Assembly: GCF_049389645.1 (NCBI RefSeq)
Contig: NZ_CP186540.1
Location: 992,001 to 1,056,000 of the forward strand
DNA: 64,000 nucleotides
Reading direction: 5' to 3'
Source of the DNA: Alkalibacterium sp049389645
GTDB lineage: Bacteria > Bacillota > Bacilli > Lactobacillales > Carnobacteriaceae_A
The notes beneath the pieces are model-generated. The model did no database searches. It was not told the origin of the DNA and saw only the letters and a program-made list of their open reading frames with translations. Shown piece by piece: positions 26,967 through 36,653 of this stretch (positions are counted from its first letter, which is position 1; each line of letters begins with the position of its first letter). The position numbers were made by a program, and so were the translations under genes.

Positions 26967-27365
26967 TTATCTGGCTGACTTGCCCGCAATGACATCGATT
27001 TCCACTAATGCGCCAGCTGGTAGTGCCGCAACTTCATACGCAATGCGTGCCGGATAAGGTTCTTTGAAGAATTCTGAGTAGACGGCATTCATTTCCTGGA
27101 AGTTCCCGATGTCACTCAACAGGACCGTCGCTTTCAGTACATCTGACAGATCCAAGCCTTCTTCAGCCAAAATATATTCGATATTTTTGAGAGATTGTCT
27201 CGTCTGTTCTTTCGTAGTTGTTGCAGTGATTTTTCCAGCTTCCGCATCAATAGGCAGCTGTCCGGAAACATATACTGTGTCCCCAAAGGTGATGGCTTGA
27301 GAGTACGGTCCGATTGCTGCTGGTGCTTTTGCTGATTTCACTACCTGTTTTTCTGATTTAGTCAT
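26967..27365 (-). CDS. ridA: RidA family enamine/imine deaminase
   Basis: 132 residues with the RidA core: IGPYSQAI near 18, VSGQLPID near 33, and the substrate-binding Arg in PYPARIAYEVAALPAGALVEID (about 105; split motif PARIAYEV, then ALVEID). It hydrolyses 2-aminoacrylate formed by PLP enzymes. AAAGGAGCAAATC precedes ATG. Confidence 0.94.
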   Translation of the reverse strand: MTKSEKQVVKSAKAPAAIGPYSQAITFGDTVYVSGQLPIDAEAGKITATTTKEQTRQSLKNIEYILAEEGLDLSDVLKATVLLSDIGNFQEMNAVYSEFFKEPYPARIAYEVAALPAGALVEIDVIAGKSAR

Positions 27366-27429
27366 ATGATTTGCTCCTTTATAATTAGTTATTTTAGGTT
27401 TTACTTAGTTATATTTAGTTATACATGCG

Positions 27430-30400
27430 TTAAGCTTGTATATACGCATGACTGCCGGTGGAGGTTTTCTCAACGATAATATGTGACGGTATACGGGTTT
27501 TCAGTTCCTCCACGTGCGAAATGATTCCCACCAGTCGGCCGCGTTCATGCAGGTCCAGTAAGGTTTCGATCGCCATGTCCAACGAATCCGAGTCGAGCGT
27601 TCCAAACCCTTCATCCACAAAGAGCGTGTCGACGCTCACGCCGCCGTTTTGGCTTTGTATGACATCACTGAGCCCCAAAGCCAAGGCCAACGAAGCTTTG
27701 AAGGTTTCGCCACCGGACAGCGTGTTGACACCCCGAGTTTTGCCAGTGTAATGATCAAAGACATCGATGTCCAGACCTTGAGGACCGGCCCCTTTGGCTT
27801 TCTCGATTTTCCGGTGTAATTCATAGCGGTTATTCGTCATGGTTGAAATACGCATATTGGCCGCGTCCAGAATTTCCTCAAAGTAAATGCCTAAAACAAA
27901 CCGTTCAAAAGAAATGTAGTCCGTCTCTTTTGCGCCACTTGCCAAGCGAGACAGTTCTCCATACAGCTGATAGTCTGCTTCGATGTGTTCGCTCTGTGCC
28001 TGGTACTGCTTGATGGTGTCTCGTGCGCCCTGATTCTGACTGGTCAAGCGGACATGCTCATCCCGTTTCTGTTCCCACTCAGGTAGAGATTCTTCGATTT
28101 CGGATAATGCTTGTTCATGCTCTGCTTTTGTCAACATATCATCGGCTTTTGCGAGAAAGTCAGTGACTTCTTTGACACGGTCTTGGTGTATGGCTCTCAC
28201 TTCACCATACGTCTGGATAGCTTCTTTCATTTCTGAAACAAGTTTGTCCTCTAATACATAAGTGGCAAAGTTTTCTCCAAGTTCACTTGCTTCCAGTCTT
28301 TCTTTGAAGGTTTGTGCCAGTTTTTCTTCTTTTTTACCGAGCTCACTGACTCGTTTTTCCGTCAAGTTCAATTCTGTTTCGGTAGAAGACAGGGTATTTT
28401 TAAGCATATTACGTTTTTCCCGCGTGATCTTCTCCATTTTTTCGGTCTCTTTTATGGCTTTTTCTTTTGTCAGTAAGAGACTTGTCACTTGCTCTTTTGA
28501 CTCGAAGGTCAGCGTTTCTTTCAGCTCAGCTGTTTCCTCACTGATTTCTTTTCGTCGTGCCTCTATCGCCTCGATTTTAGAACCGTTTTTAGATAACACT
28601 TCGGAAACGTCACGTTCTTGTGTCTGTAAATCATCGAATTGTTTAGTCTGAGAACTTTCCTGTTTCACGAGGTTTTCTTTCTTTTCGATCTCTGCTTTTA
28701 ATGTATCTACGTTTACTTTCATTTCATTCACTTTTTGTGCCACTGCATCCTTCTCAGCTGATGCCTCTTCCGGTAAGACGCCTAGCGCTTCACATCGCTC
28801 AGACACTTGCTCATAAAGGTGTTCCGACTGACTCACCAGCCGGTTATACTCCGATTCAACAGCTTCTTTTGTCTTCTCTAAAGCATCCACCTGTTCTTTT
28901 GTGACATCCTCTGCTTGTGCATGTGCTTTCTGGGGATGCTCGGTCGACCCGCAGACTGGACACGGTTCGCCCGCTTCCAGATCGCCTGCCAGTACGACAG
29001 ATAACTGACCGAAGTAAGTGGATTTAGCCAGCTGCCATTCATTTATAGCCTGGCCGAGGTCGCGTTCTGATTCCCTGAATGCTTTCTTCAGTTCGATCCC
29101 TTGGTCCCGCCACTGACAAACTTCTGTGAGTGCTTTTAATCGGTGGTTTAAGTCAGACTGTTCTTCTTTGGCCGCACTCAACACTTTATAATCTTCAGTC
29201 AATCGTTCTCTCGTCTGACTGATCTGCGTTAATGTGACTTTCAATTCTTTCAATTGGGCCTTTAATCCGGCTTGTTGGTTGGACAAGCGTTCATTTTCTG
29301 ACTCGGTCAATTTTTCCTGTTTAGTCAAGTCAGCGAGACGCGTTTCCTGTTCTTTGATCGTTTCAAATCGTTTCAATTCTTCGTTATAACCCTGAATTTC
29401 TTTCCTTGCATCATCCAGCTTGTCATATTCTTTTAAAATGGCCTGATAGCTTTCATCCAGCTCGTTGAGTTCTTCCTGTAAAATCTGCTGTTTTTCCGTC
29501 AAACGGATAACGGCCTGCTGATTCTCTTCTTTTTCAGTTCGTGTTTCATCTCGATTGGCCTGAGCCTGAACCAGTATTTGCGCTTTTTGGTGCTGGTCTA
29601 GCTGCTCTTTATACTGAGACACCTTTTCTGCCTTCACGTCCAGCTCCTGTTTCTCTTTTGCCAGCGTTTCTTTTTTATTTAACATTTCAATCATATTAGT
29701 GTGTTTGACTTTCTTATCCTGTAAAAGAGACAGTTCAGTTTTCGCTTTCCCTAACGCTTCTGCTTCCGCGTGAATCAGCTGTTCCAGTTCACTCAACACC
29801 GTCTGCACGTCGAACTGTTCGATCGCTTTTTCCAGCGGTTCATTCTCGTCCCTGCTGATGCGTTTAAAGGCTTCCTGCAGAGCGAGTACATAACCTTTAC
29901 GTTCATCGGCCAATACTTTTGCCTTCACTTTCAGTTCGTCCTGAAAGCGTTCGTAAATACCTGTCTGAAAGATATTTCGGAATATCTTTTCTTTTTCACC
30001 ACTGTTGGATTCCAGCATTTTCTTGAAAGCCCCTTGCGGCAGCATCACGATCTGACGGAACTGGTCATACGTTAACCCGATCAGTGTTTCAATTTCCTGA
30101 TTCGCTTCTGCAATTTTCGTGGTCACACTTTTTCCATTATGGAATTCGACATTCGATTTGATCTGTCTGGGTTTAGCTCGTCTGCCGGGGCCCATCTGTT
30201 CAGGTTCCCTACGGACAGTATAGATCGTTTTACCTAATTGAAATTCCAGTTCAACATAGCACAAGTCACTATCGGTCGCGTGGTCTGATTTGAACGAGTC
30301 TTTCCCGCGCGCATCACCACTGGCCGAATCGAACAGGGCGTAAGCGATGGCATCAAAAATCGTTGTTTTACCGGCTCCGGTTGGTCCGCTCACCAAAAAG

Positions 30401-30489
30401 AGAGAAGACTGGGTGAACTCAGTGAAATCTATTTCCACTTTATTTTTATACGGCCCGAAGGCATTCATCACTAATTTTAACGGACGCAT
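27430..30489 (-). CDS. sbcC: DNA exonuclease subunit SbcC
   Basis: 1019 residues. Walker A GPTGAGKTT near 35-43 in the N-terminal ATPase half, two very long coiled coils with the zinc hook CPVC near 505-510 at the apex, then signature LSGGETFKASLALALG and Walker B TLFVDEGFGTLD at the C-terminus. With SbcD it opens hairpins and cruciforms and removes protein-blocked ends. Its ATG follows the sbcD stop with no gap (TAG-ATG), so translation is coupled. Confidence 0.97.
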   Translation of the reverse strand: MRPLKLVMNAFGPYKNKVEIDFTEFTQSSLFLVSGPTGAGKTTIFDAIAYALFDSASGDARGKDSFKSDHATDSDLCYVELEFQLGKTIYTVRREPEQMGPGRRAKPRQIKSNVEFHNGKSVTTKIAEANQEIETLIGLTYDQFRQIVMLPQGAFKKMLESNSGEKEKIFRNIFQTGIYERFQDELKVKAKVLADERKGYVLALQEAFKRISRDENEPLEKAIEQFDVQTVLSELEQLIHAEAEALGKAKTELSLLQDKKVKHTNMIEMLNKKETLAKEKQELDVKAEKVSQYKEQLDQHQKAQILVQAQANRDETRTEKEENQQAVIRLTEKQQILQEELNELDESYQAILKEYDKLDDARKEIQGYNEELKRFETIKEQETRLADLTKQEKLTESENERLSNQQAGLKAQLKELKVTLTQISQTRERLTEDYKVLSAAKEEQSDLNHRLKALTEVCQWRDQGIELKKAFRESERDLGQAINEWQLAKSTYFGQLSVVLAGDLEAGEPCPVCGSTEHPQKAHAQAEDVTKEQVDALEKTKEAVESEYNRLVSQSEHLYEQVSERCEALGVLPEEASAEKDAVAQKVNEMKVNVDTLKAEIEKKENLVKQESSQTKQFDDLQTQERDVSEVLSKNGSKIEAIEARRKEISEETAELKETLTFESKEQVTSLLLTKEKAIKETEKMEKITREKRNMLKNTLSSTETELNLTEKRVSELGKKEEKLAQTFKERLEASELGENFATYVLEDKLVSEMKEAIQTYGEVRAIHQDRVKEVTDFLAKADDMLTKAEHEQALSEIEESLPEWEQKRDEHVRLTSQNQGARDTIKQYQAQSEHIEADYQLYGELSRLASGAKETDYISFERFVLGIYFEEILDAANMRISTMTNNRYELHRKIEKAKGAGPQGLDIDVFDHYTGKTRGVNTLSGGETFKASLALALGLSDVIQSQNGGVSVDTLFVDEGFGTLDSDSLDMAIETLLDLHERGRLVGIISHVEELKTRIPSHIIVEKTSTGSHAYIQA

Positions 30490-31623
30490 CTACTTCTCTC
30501 CTTTCAGAGCCTGATCCCATGTTTGATGGATGGCTTCCTTCTGATTGTCATCCAGGGGGTTCGCCTTGTATTCAGCATAAAAATCACCGAACAGCTCGAA
30601 CAGATTGCGTTTTTCAATGGCTTCCTGCTTCGTTACCTGACTGGATTCGCGACTTTCTTTCTGACTGGTATATTCCAATCCCATCGCGTAAGGGTAACGG
30701 CGACGCAGCTGGTTCATCGCATCCATCACATAGTTTCTGTCTTCCAGTTCAAAGAAAATGTAATCCTCTGATTCGTTTTGCATCAGTTCTTCGAACGAGC
30801 CTTTTAGTACCTGCATATCTCGTTCCGGTTTGATCTCGATCATTTCAATGTCACATTTTTCTTTATCAATATCTATAAGGACATGCTGTTTTTTATGACG
30901 GGTTTCCGATTTTGAATATTTCAGCGGTGACCCGCTGTACCTGACACGGTCTGTCTTGACCTTCTGTGCCTTATGCAAATGCCCGAGTGCCACGTAATCA
31001 AACGCATCGAACAGATTGACATCCACGTATTCAGCGGTCCCGATACTCAACGGGCGTTCAGAATCAGATGCTTCGACCGAGTCTTTCACGCCGTTCACGA
31101 TATACCCATGGGCAATCAGGATATTCACTTCATCTGGATTCATGGTCGCTTTGATTGATTCGATCTGCGCACCCGTCGCATCCTGTAGGTCTTTGATCTC
31201 TTCATTTTCAAGAATCTGTCTGATCGTGACGTGATCAGCGAATGGCAGCAAATAAAAGTTCACGCCATCGATTGTCACTTTTCTCACGTCTTTTTTAACG
31301 GTTCCTTCAATATATAATTGACTCCCAGCCAGCAGTTCAGCGCCGTATTCCAATCGTTCATTACTGTCGTGGTTCCCGGCGATCGCTAGGACCGGAATGC
31401 CTGCTTCCTGAATGAGTCGGTTGAAAATAGCGGTAGCCAAGACCACGGCTTCTTTGGGAGGAATCGCACGGTCATACAAATCCCCCGCCATGATCAGAAC
31501 ATCCACATCCAGTTCTTTCACTTTTTCAACCAAAGCATGTAACACCACTGCCTGATCTTCAATCATTGAAAACTCATTGACGATTTTTCCGATATGCCAG
31601 TCTGCCGTATGTAAGATCCTCAT
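30490..31623 (-). CDS. sbcD: DNA nuclease subunit SbcD
   Basis: 377 residues from ATG 31623, with GGGAGG 8 nt upstream; an earlier in-frame start has no such site. Mn-phosphoesterase motifs in order: HTADWHIGK (6-14), GDLYDRAIPP, GNHDSNER, and GHLHK. Endo- and exonuclease part of SbcCD. A tandem array of hairpin-forming 52-bp repeats lies about 100 bp upstream. Confidence 0.97.
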   Translation of the reverse strand: MRILHTADWHIGKIVNEFSMIEDQAVVLHALVEKVKELDVDVLIMAGDLYDRAIPPKEAVVLATAIFNRLIQEAGIPVLAIAGNHDSNERLEYGAELLAGSQLYIEGTVKKDVRKVTIDGVNFYLLPFADHVTIRQILENEEIKDLQDATGAQIESIKATMNPDEVNILIAHGYIVNGVKDSVEASDSERPLSIGTAEYVDVNLFDAFDYVALGHLHKAQKVKTDRVRYSGSPLKYSKSETRHKKQHVLIDIDKEKCDIEMIEIKPERDMQVLKGSFEELMQNESEDYIFFELEDRNYVMDAMNQLRRRYPYAMGLEYTSQKESRESSQVTKQEAIEKRNLFELFGDFYAEYKANPLDDNQKEAIHQTWDQALKGEK

Positions 31624-31724
31624 GTTTTTCCTCCCGTATTTTCTTAATAGGTCCAGTATATCAAAATAGTCTCCTGATGTAATGGGGGTAGAAAACAATC
31701 GCTGTGCGATTGTTACCTTTTTTA

Positions 31725-32450
31725 CTATTGCATGACCTTTGGCTACTTTCTGCTCCTGCGAAGGACACGCTTTGTGCTTTTGCGTGACCTTCGGCTACTT
31801 TCTACTCCTATGAAGGGCACGCTTTGTGCTTTTGCGTGACCTTCGGCTACTTTCTGCTCCTGCGAAGGGCACGCTTTGTGCTATTGCGTTACCTTCGGCT
31901 ACTTTCAGTTACCGTGAAGGGCACGCTTTGCGCTATTGCGTGACCTTCGGCTGCTCTCAGTTTCTGTGAAGGGCACGCTTTGTGCTATTGCATGACCTTC
32001 AGCTGCTTTCTATTTCTGTGAAGGGCACGCTTTGTGCTTTTGCGTGACCTTCGGCTACTTTCTGCTCCTGCGAAGGGCACGCTTTGTGCTATTGCGTGAC
32101 CTTCAGCTGCTTTCTATTTCTGTGAAGGGCACGCTTTGTGCTATTGCGTGACCTTCGGCTACTTTCTACTCCTATGAAGGGCACGCTTTGTGCTTTTGCG
32201 TGACCTTCGGCTACTTTCAGTTACCGTGAAGGGCACGCTTTGCGCTATTGCGTGACCTTCGGCTGCTCTCAGTTTCTGTGAAGGGCACGCTTTGTGCTAT
32301 TGCATGACCTTCAGCTGCTTTCTATTTCTGTGAAGGGCACGCTTTGTGCTTTTGCGTGACCTTCAACTGCTCTCTATTTCTGCGAAGGGCACGCTTTGTG
32401 CTATTGCGTGACCTTCGGCTACTCTCAGTTACCGTGAAGGGCACGCTTTT
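31725..32450. repeat. 52-bp tandem repeat array of hairpin units
   Basis: Fourteen occurrences of GAAGG(G/A)CACGC start at 31760 and recur every 52 bp exactly to 32436. In each unit GAAGGGCACGC pairs with the following GCGTGACCTTC (one central mismatch) over an 11-nt loop. Arms are well kept while the 10-bp stretch before each left arm varies among five versions. Units 4-6 and 10-12 carry the same three versions in the same order, so a block of six units (312 bp) was probably duplicated. 52 is not a multiple of three and no frame stays open: non-coding. Confidence 0.95.
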
Positions 32451-32541
32451 TCATATCACTCATCTATCTTCCTGTAAAATTGACTCAAGTTAGCAAAAGC
32501 CCTACTCTGATTGATACTACTTCTACTTTCTTATACTAAAA

Positions 32542-32565
32542 AAACGCATATCGAAATATGCGTTT
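32542..32565 (-). terminator. Terminator after tRNA-Leu
   Basis: AAACGCATAT-CGAA-ATATGCGTTT just past the tRNA 3' end, with A/T runs on both sides. Confidence 0.8.
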
Positions 32566-32580
32566 AATCCGTATTTAAAA

Positions 32581-32664
32581 TGGCCAGGAAGGGAGTTGAA
32601 CCCTCACGAGCGTTACGCTCACCAGATTCTGAGTCTGGCGTGTCTACCATTCCACCACCTAGCC
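32581..32664 (-). tRNA. tRNA-Leu (anticodon CAG)
   Basis: 84 nt, class II. Acceptor GGCTAGG pairs with CCTGGCC (one G-T), anticodon arm CCAGA-CTCAGAA-TCTGG reads CAG, a long variable arm GAGCGTAACGCTC is present, and the T arm is GAGGG-TTCAACT-CCCTT. Discriminator base A at 32581 marks leucine. CCA is not encoded. It would decode CUG. Confidence 0.95.
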
Positions 32665-32775
32665 GGAACATCCATAAGTATAGCACAATAAGCAGGTCTT
32701 GTTAATACATATATCAAATAACCTACACTATCTAAAAAAGAGACCCCCAAAGGGAAGCCTCTTCACTCATACCTT

Positions 32776-33417
32776 TTATTCAACATCAAAGAAAACTTCA
32801 CTCCCAAAGCCTTCATGCCATTTAATAAGAAATTCTTCATCTATTGGTGCAATGGCTGATTGTCTTCCCGATGCGCTCCCACCGTGATATAAATCAATAT
32901 AGCCGAACTCATCATCAATGGTGGTATAATACCCGTCCGGTGACTCTGCACCACTTGCGGACACACTTGATATTATAGGTAATGGGTTATAAGCAACATC
33001 CTCATGGCCTTCAACCAATGTTGCTTCAACGTCAAAAATCAGCCATTGATACCCTTCCGGGGCTTCTTCGACAAATGAATTTTCTTCAAGCAACATTTCG
33101 TAGGCATCGTCCCCTGAAATGATGTTGCTTAGTGTGACTTCAAGTACCCCGTCTTGAGTTTCAAAGTCTTCGTCATCATAATCGATTATTCTGACATCGA
33201 TTTGTGCCGTCTCACCCAAAGGAACCGGGTTGCTGCGTTTGCCCAAACTCGTTGTCGGCTCTTCTTCAAGCTCTTCCTCTGTTTCCTCTTCTGCTTCTTC
33301 TTCCGTGTTTTCAGTGACTGGATCGTCCTCTGCATCGTCAACGGAACCCTCTTCTTCACAGGCAGCAAGTAATCCCAAGGTTGCTGTAATTAATAATAGT
33401 TTATGCCATTTCACCAT
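32776..33417 (-). CDS. Lipoprotein with DUF4352/DUF5067-like domain
   Basis: 213 residues. Signal sequence with lipobox LLAAC (about 16-20) is followed by a very acidic Glu/Thr-rich linker (about 21-55) and then a beta-rich domain with PVPLGETAQIDVRIIDYDDED and YQWLIFDVEATLVEG, the usual layout of telokin-like DUF4352/DUF5067 lipoproteins. Anchored outside the membrane; role unknown. AAAGGAGGGAAAAT precedes the ATG. Confidence 0.78.
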   Translation of the reverse strand: MVKWHKLLLITATLGLLAACEEEGSVDDAEDDPVTENTEEEAEEETEEELEEEPTTSLGKRSNPVPLGETAQIDVRIIDYDDEDFETQDGVLEVTLSNIISGDDAYEMLLEENSFVEEAPEGYQWLIFDVEATLVEGHEDVAYNPLPIISSVSASGAESPDGYYTTIDDEFGYIDLYHGGSASGRQSAIAPIDEEFLIKWHEGFGSEVFFDVE

Positions 33418-33832
33418 TATTTTCCCTCCTTTAGTTTTTCCAAAATAGAGCCACTAAAACAGTTCATCAATGCTTTCATAGACAGTAAAGTAACCAACGT
33501 TTTTGATAGCGCTTCCATTAAATTGTAAGGAAAGTTCCGCATGCACCTGTTGCTTATGTAACACCATTTTAACTTATTACAAAAATGTAGTCAAAGATTA
33601 CGAAGTTGTTACGACATCTGCAAGAGAAGCTTTAGCATCAGCATTTATTGTCGTTCTCAAACTATTTCAGATCCAATAACAAAGAAGAAAACCACAATAG
33701 ACCATATTGTGGTTTTCTTCTTTGTTATTGGAATTTCATAATGTACGATAGTATTTATTCATAGACACTTGCATGAGCAAGAATGCAATCTTCAATTACT
33801 AAAATGATTTAAAGCTAAACAACGACTAAAGA
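33418..33832. other. Gap with a C-terminal gene scrap and long hairpin
   Basis: 33584-33679 (+) reads NVVKDYEVVTTSAREALASA ending in a stop, like the tail of a lost gene (possibly a transposase), and runs into the hairpin at 33673-33731. The rest shows nothing. Confidence 0.4.
33673..33731. terminator. 27-bp perfect hairpin
   Basis: 33673-33699 is the exact reverse complement of 33705-33731 with loop GACCA. The inner part AGAAAACCACAATA is A-rich and its partner T-rich, so it can end transcription both ways. Unusually long and perfect for a terminator. Confidence 0.75.
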
Positions 33833-34681
33833 TTAGCCTTTTGATCGTCTCAAATGATCCACGATCTCTTTTCCGTTTTCGTCCCACTGGATCATACGAT
33901 AGTAGGCATCGTGGTAGAAAATAAATTTGTAGTTGTCCTGGTATGCCTGTTTCATCCACTTCACTTTAGCGTAGACGGAATCCATCGGGTAATCGTCGTA
34001 CGCCATGACCCATAATGGATTTTGATGTGCGGATGACGCCATGATATCCGCCATGTGCATCACCGTTTCTCCGTCTTGTGTCAGCTTGACGACCGCATGA
34101 CCGTTGCTGTGCCCTCCGGTATGATACATGTTGATCCCCGGAACGACTTCCAGTTCTTTCTCAAACGTTACGACCTGGTCCTGGATGGCTTCCCAATTCT
34201 GTCTCCAGTAAGTACTTCTAGACCGGATATTCGGGTGTCTGACTTCTTCCCATTCCGTTTCAGCCATATAGATCACAGCGTTGGGATACGTAGACACCAA
34301 TTCGCCGTTATCATAACGCGTCAGTCCGCTGGCATGGTCAAAATGCATGTGGGTCATGAGAATCACATCAATGTCGTTCATAGACAAGCCCAGTTCGTTC
34401 AAGTTTCCTTCTATGCGAGACTCTTCCTGAACGCCAAAGTTACGTTTTTGTTTCTCGGTAAGTTTGTCTATTCCGATACCTGTATCGATCAAGAGATTTT
34501 TTCCCTGATACTGAATGAGAATCGGTTCTGTCGCATGGGTGATCTGATTCTTTTCGTTCGCTGGATACTTCTTGTTCCATAAAGGTTTCGGTACCACGCC
34601 AAATATCGCTCCGCCATCAAATGAGACAACACCACCATCCAACCAATACAGTGTCATGTCATGAAACGTTAATGTATCCAA
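33833..34681 (-). CDS. ytnP: YtnP-like quorum-quenching lactonase
   Basis: 282 residues from a TTG start behind TTGGAGGAATAAAC. Metallo-beta-lactamase fold with MTHMHFDHASG (HxHxDH, about 109-119), further ligands in HTGGHSNGH and HMADI. Distinct stretches such as GGAIFGVVPKPLWNKKYP and WVMAYDDYPM closely follow Bacillus YtnP as I know it, which opens N-acyl-homoserine lactones and disturbs Streptomyces signalling. Cytosolic, Zn-dependent; true substrate here untested. Confidence 0.9.
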   Translation of the reverse strand: MDTLTFHDMTLYWLDGGVVSFDGGAIFGVVPKPLWNKKYPANEKNQITHATEPILIQYQGKNLLIDTGIGIDKLTEKQKRNFGVQEESRIEGNLNELGLSMNDIDVILMTHMHFDHASGLTRYDNGELVSTYPNAVIYMAETEWEEVRHPNIRSRSTYWRQNWEAIQDQVVTFEKELEVVPGINMYHTGGHSNGHAVVKLTQDGETVMHMADIMASSAHQNPLWVMAYDDYPMDSVYAKVKWMKQAYQDNYKFIFYHDAYYRMIQWDENGKEIVDHLRRSKG

Positions 34682-34818
34682 GTTTATTCCTCCAATATAT
34701 GCTGATTATTTACAAAAACACTTTAAAATATCAAGTTTTATAGCATTAAAACTGAATTTTTCATTACTAGAATCCTTTAATTTATACACTTATCTGCCGA
34801 TTATCATTTTTTATGTAA

Positions 34819-34858
34819 AAAGGAATAGAAGCTGAATCGGATACTTCTATTCCTTATA
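34819..34858 (-). terminator. Terminator of the small membrane protein gene
   Basis: AAGGAATAGAAG pairs with CTTCTATTCCTT over a 12-nt loop; T/A-rich tail on the downstream side. Confidence 0.75.
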
Positions 34859-34877
34859 TTAGAATTAGAGATCCGTA

Positions 34878-35114
34878 TTATGCAGCTACAAATATTAATA
34901 CAAGCGACACGGCTAATAGTATCATGATGACAACTGCTATCAATGACCAGAAGTTTAGCTTACGCACTAGAGCTGCATCCACTCCGCCTTCCATTGCTTG
35001 ACTCGCCAGATAAATGCCCAATGGAAAAGCCAGGATGGTTAATCCCATCCCCCATCCTAAGAATAGACAGACCCATGATAAAATATGATACAGCTTAGCA
35101 TTTTCAGACATCAT
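34878..35114 (-). CDS. Small two-helix membrane protein
   Basis: 78 residues with two membrane segments (about 10-35 and 52-76) joined by a short polar loop SQAMEGGVDAALVRKLN. AAGGAGTGATTT precedes the paired ATG ATG. Intact and with its own terminator, so probably real; no family recognised and no functional clue from neighbours. Confidence 0.7.
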   Translation of the reverse strand: MMSENAKLYHILSWVCLFLGWGMGLTILAFPLGIYLASQAMEGGVDAALVRKLNFWSLIAVVIMILLAVSLVLIFVAA

Positions 35115-35347
35115 AAATCACTCCTTTTATATTTCTTTTCATGACAGCATTTTCTTCAACTAAAAAATGTTTAATACCCACCAGTCAACTCTTTGTCGGT
35201 ATTCTGTAGATTGATGAATTAAACGGAACACCTTTTGTTGATGTGTACACCAAGTTTGACCTGACGTAATTTCATAGTCAAAAATTCCCCGTTTAGATCA
35301 AAATCAAAAAAAGAGTCTTTAGCTTACAAAGAGCTCATATTATTTAC

Positions 35348-36373
35348 TTAATAATTTTTCATCTCTTGAATGCCTTCTTCAAGGATTTCAAGTTGACGGA
35401 TGGTTTCATCGTCTTTGACGACTTTTTCCTTGCCGTTCACGATCGATTCATAAACGCCTTCATAGATAAGACTGTAGTTGCCCACTTCTGAAACGACTTT
35501 TTCTTCATGATACTGACCCGCGTCATCCATATAGTAAAGGGTTCCGTAATGTTCCGGTAAATCAAGGCCGAAGTCAGCGTTAGTCGGCATATAGAACAAC
35601 TTCAGATGTTCTTCCTGGCGGTCTTTTGTTTCTTTGACAAACGTCCCTTTTTTACCGTACACGACAAAACTTGGGCGTCCCTTCAAACGGAAATAACTGG
35701 ATTTCACCGAGACTTTGAGATTATTGGCATAGTTCAAATCCAAGTCAAAGTAATCGTTCATGCGCCCTTCGCCTAAGAGCTGTCTGACGTCATAATGAAT
35801 GTCCAGCGGATCGCCAAAGTAAGACAATACCTGATCAACCGTATGACACGCATGGGTATATAAAAAGCTTTCAAAGCGCTCGAATCCTTTTGCGTTTTCC
35901 GGCACTTCTGGACGGAAGTAATCGAAATGCATTTCCGCTTCAACAATATCTCCTAACACACCACTTTCGATGACTTTTTGAACAGTCAGAAAGTCGGAAT
36001 CGAAACGGCGATTTTGGAAACATTGTAGAAAGAGATTCTTTTCTTCAGCTAATACAAAGAGCTCTCTGGCTTCTTCAGATGTTTCAGCAAATGGTTTTTC
36101 AACGAGTGCATGTTTCCCATTCATCAGCGCTTCTTTGGCTAATTTATAATGACTTTGTGGGGGAGTACAGATAACGACTAAATCGATTTCTGAATCATTC
36201 CAAATGTCCTTTACATCTTTTACGTATGTAGCTCCTGGAACTTCATCCCACATCTCATTGTGACCCGAACGGGCTTGAATGGTCTTTATAGTTATTTCTT
36301 CTACTTGACTGGAAAAAGGAATATGATAACGGTTCGTACTCTTCCCGTCTCCGATATAAGCGATGTTTAACAT
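35348..36373 (-). CDS. Gfo/Idh/MocA family oxidoreductase
   Basis: 341 residues. N-terminal Rossmann half begins IAYIGDGKSTNRYH, a degenerate GxGxxG, followed by ICTPPQSHYKLAKEAL and the family EKPFAET motif (Lys about 92). The C-terminal half has the usual beta-sheet with FLYTHACHTVDQVLSYFG carrying the catalytic His. Acts on a sugar or inositol derivative with NAD(P). TGGAGGTT precedes ATG; stands alone. Confidence 0.9.
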   Translation of the reverse strand: MLNIAYIGDGKSTNRYHIPFSSQVEEITIKTIQARSGHNEMWDEVPGATYVKDVKDIWNDSEIDLVVICTPPQSHYKLAKEALMNGKHALVEKPFAETSEEARELFVLAEEKNLFLQCFQNRRFDSDFLTVQKVIESGVLGDIVEAEMHFDYFRPEVPENAKGFERFESFLYTHACHTVDQVLSYFGDPLDIHYDVRQLLGEGRMNDYFDLDLNYANNLKVSVKSSYFRLKGRPSFVVYGKKGTFVKETKDRQEEHLKLFYMPTNADFGLDLPEHYGTLYYMDDAGQYHEEKVVSEVGNYSLIYEGVYESIVNGKEKVVKDDETIRQLEILEEGIQEMKNY

Positions 36374-36586
36374 GATTTAACCTCCAGTGATTTGGTGGTG
36401 CAGATTTAAGGTATGCATTCATTAATCAAATGATTGATATGATGATATAATATCTAGTTTCTACTTCTTATTGTATCTGTTCGTACACCCACTAGTAAAC
36501 AGTATTAGTCTAATCTATTGTAGAATTCCATGAAAATTACTCTAGTTGATTAAAGTATATTTACCAGGAGCAGATTATGAATCGTA

Positions 36587-36639
36587 TTGACAAGTAAATA
36601 CTTACCTTGCTACACTTCATTCAAACACACATTTGAATG
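36587..36639 (+). promoter_or_regulatory. cad promoter with CadC operator
   Basis: TTGACA (36587-36592), 18 bp, TACACT (36611-36616), then the inverted repeat CATTCAAA-N6-TTTGAATG (36618-36639). The repeat closely resembles the cadO sites bound by CadC, and lies at the transcription start, a repressing position. Confidence 0.85.
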
Positions 36640-36653
36640 AGAGGTGTCCTTCG

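Noticed and set aside
31725..32450. Array could be a CRISPR
   Set aside because: There are no unique spacers: the whole 52-bp unit is repeated, including the variable part, which has only five versions, and no cas genes are near.
31725..32450. Array could encode a repeat protein
   Set aside because: 52 bp shifts frame each unit and stop codons occur in all frames.
33154..33448. Antisense frames over the lipoprotein gene
   Set aside because: Produced by its GAA-rich acidic linker read backwards; low-complexity Ser/Phe runs.
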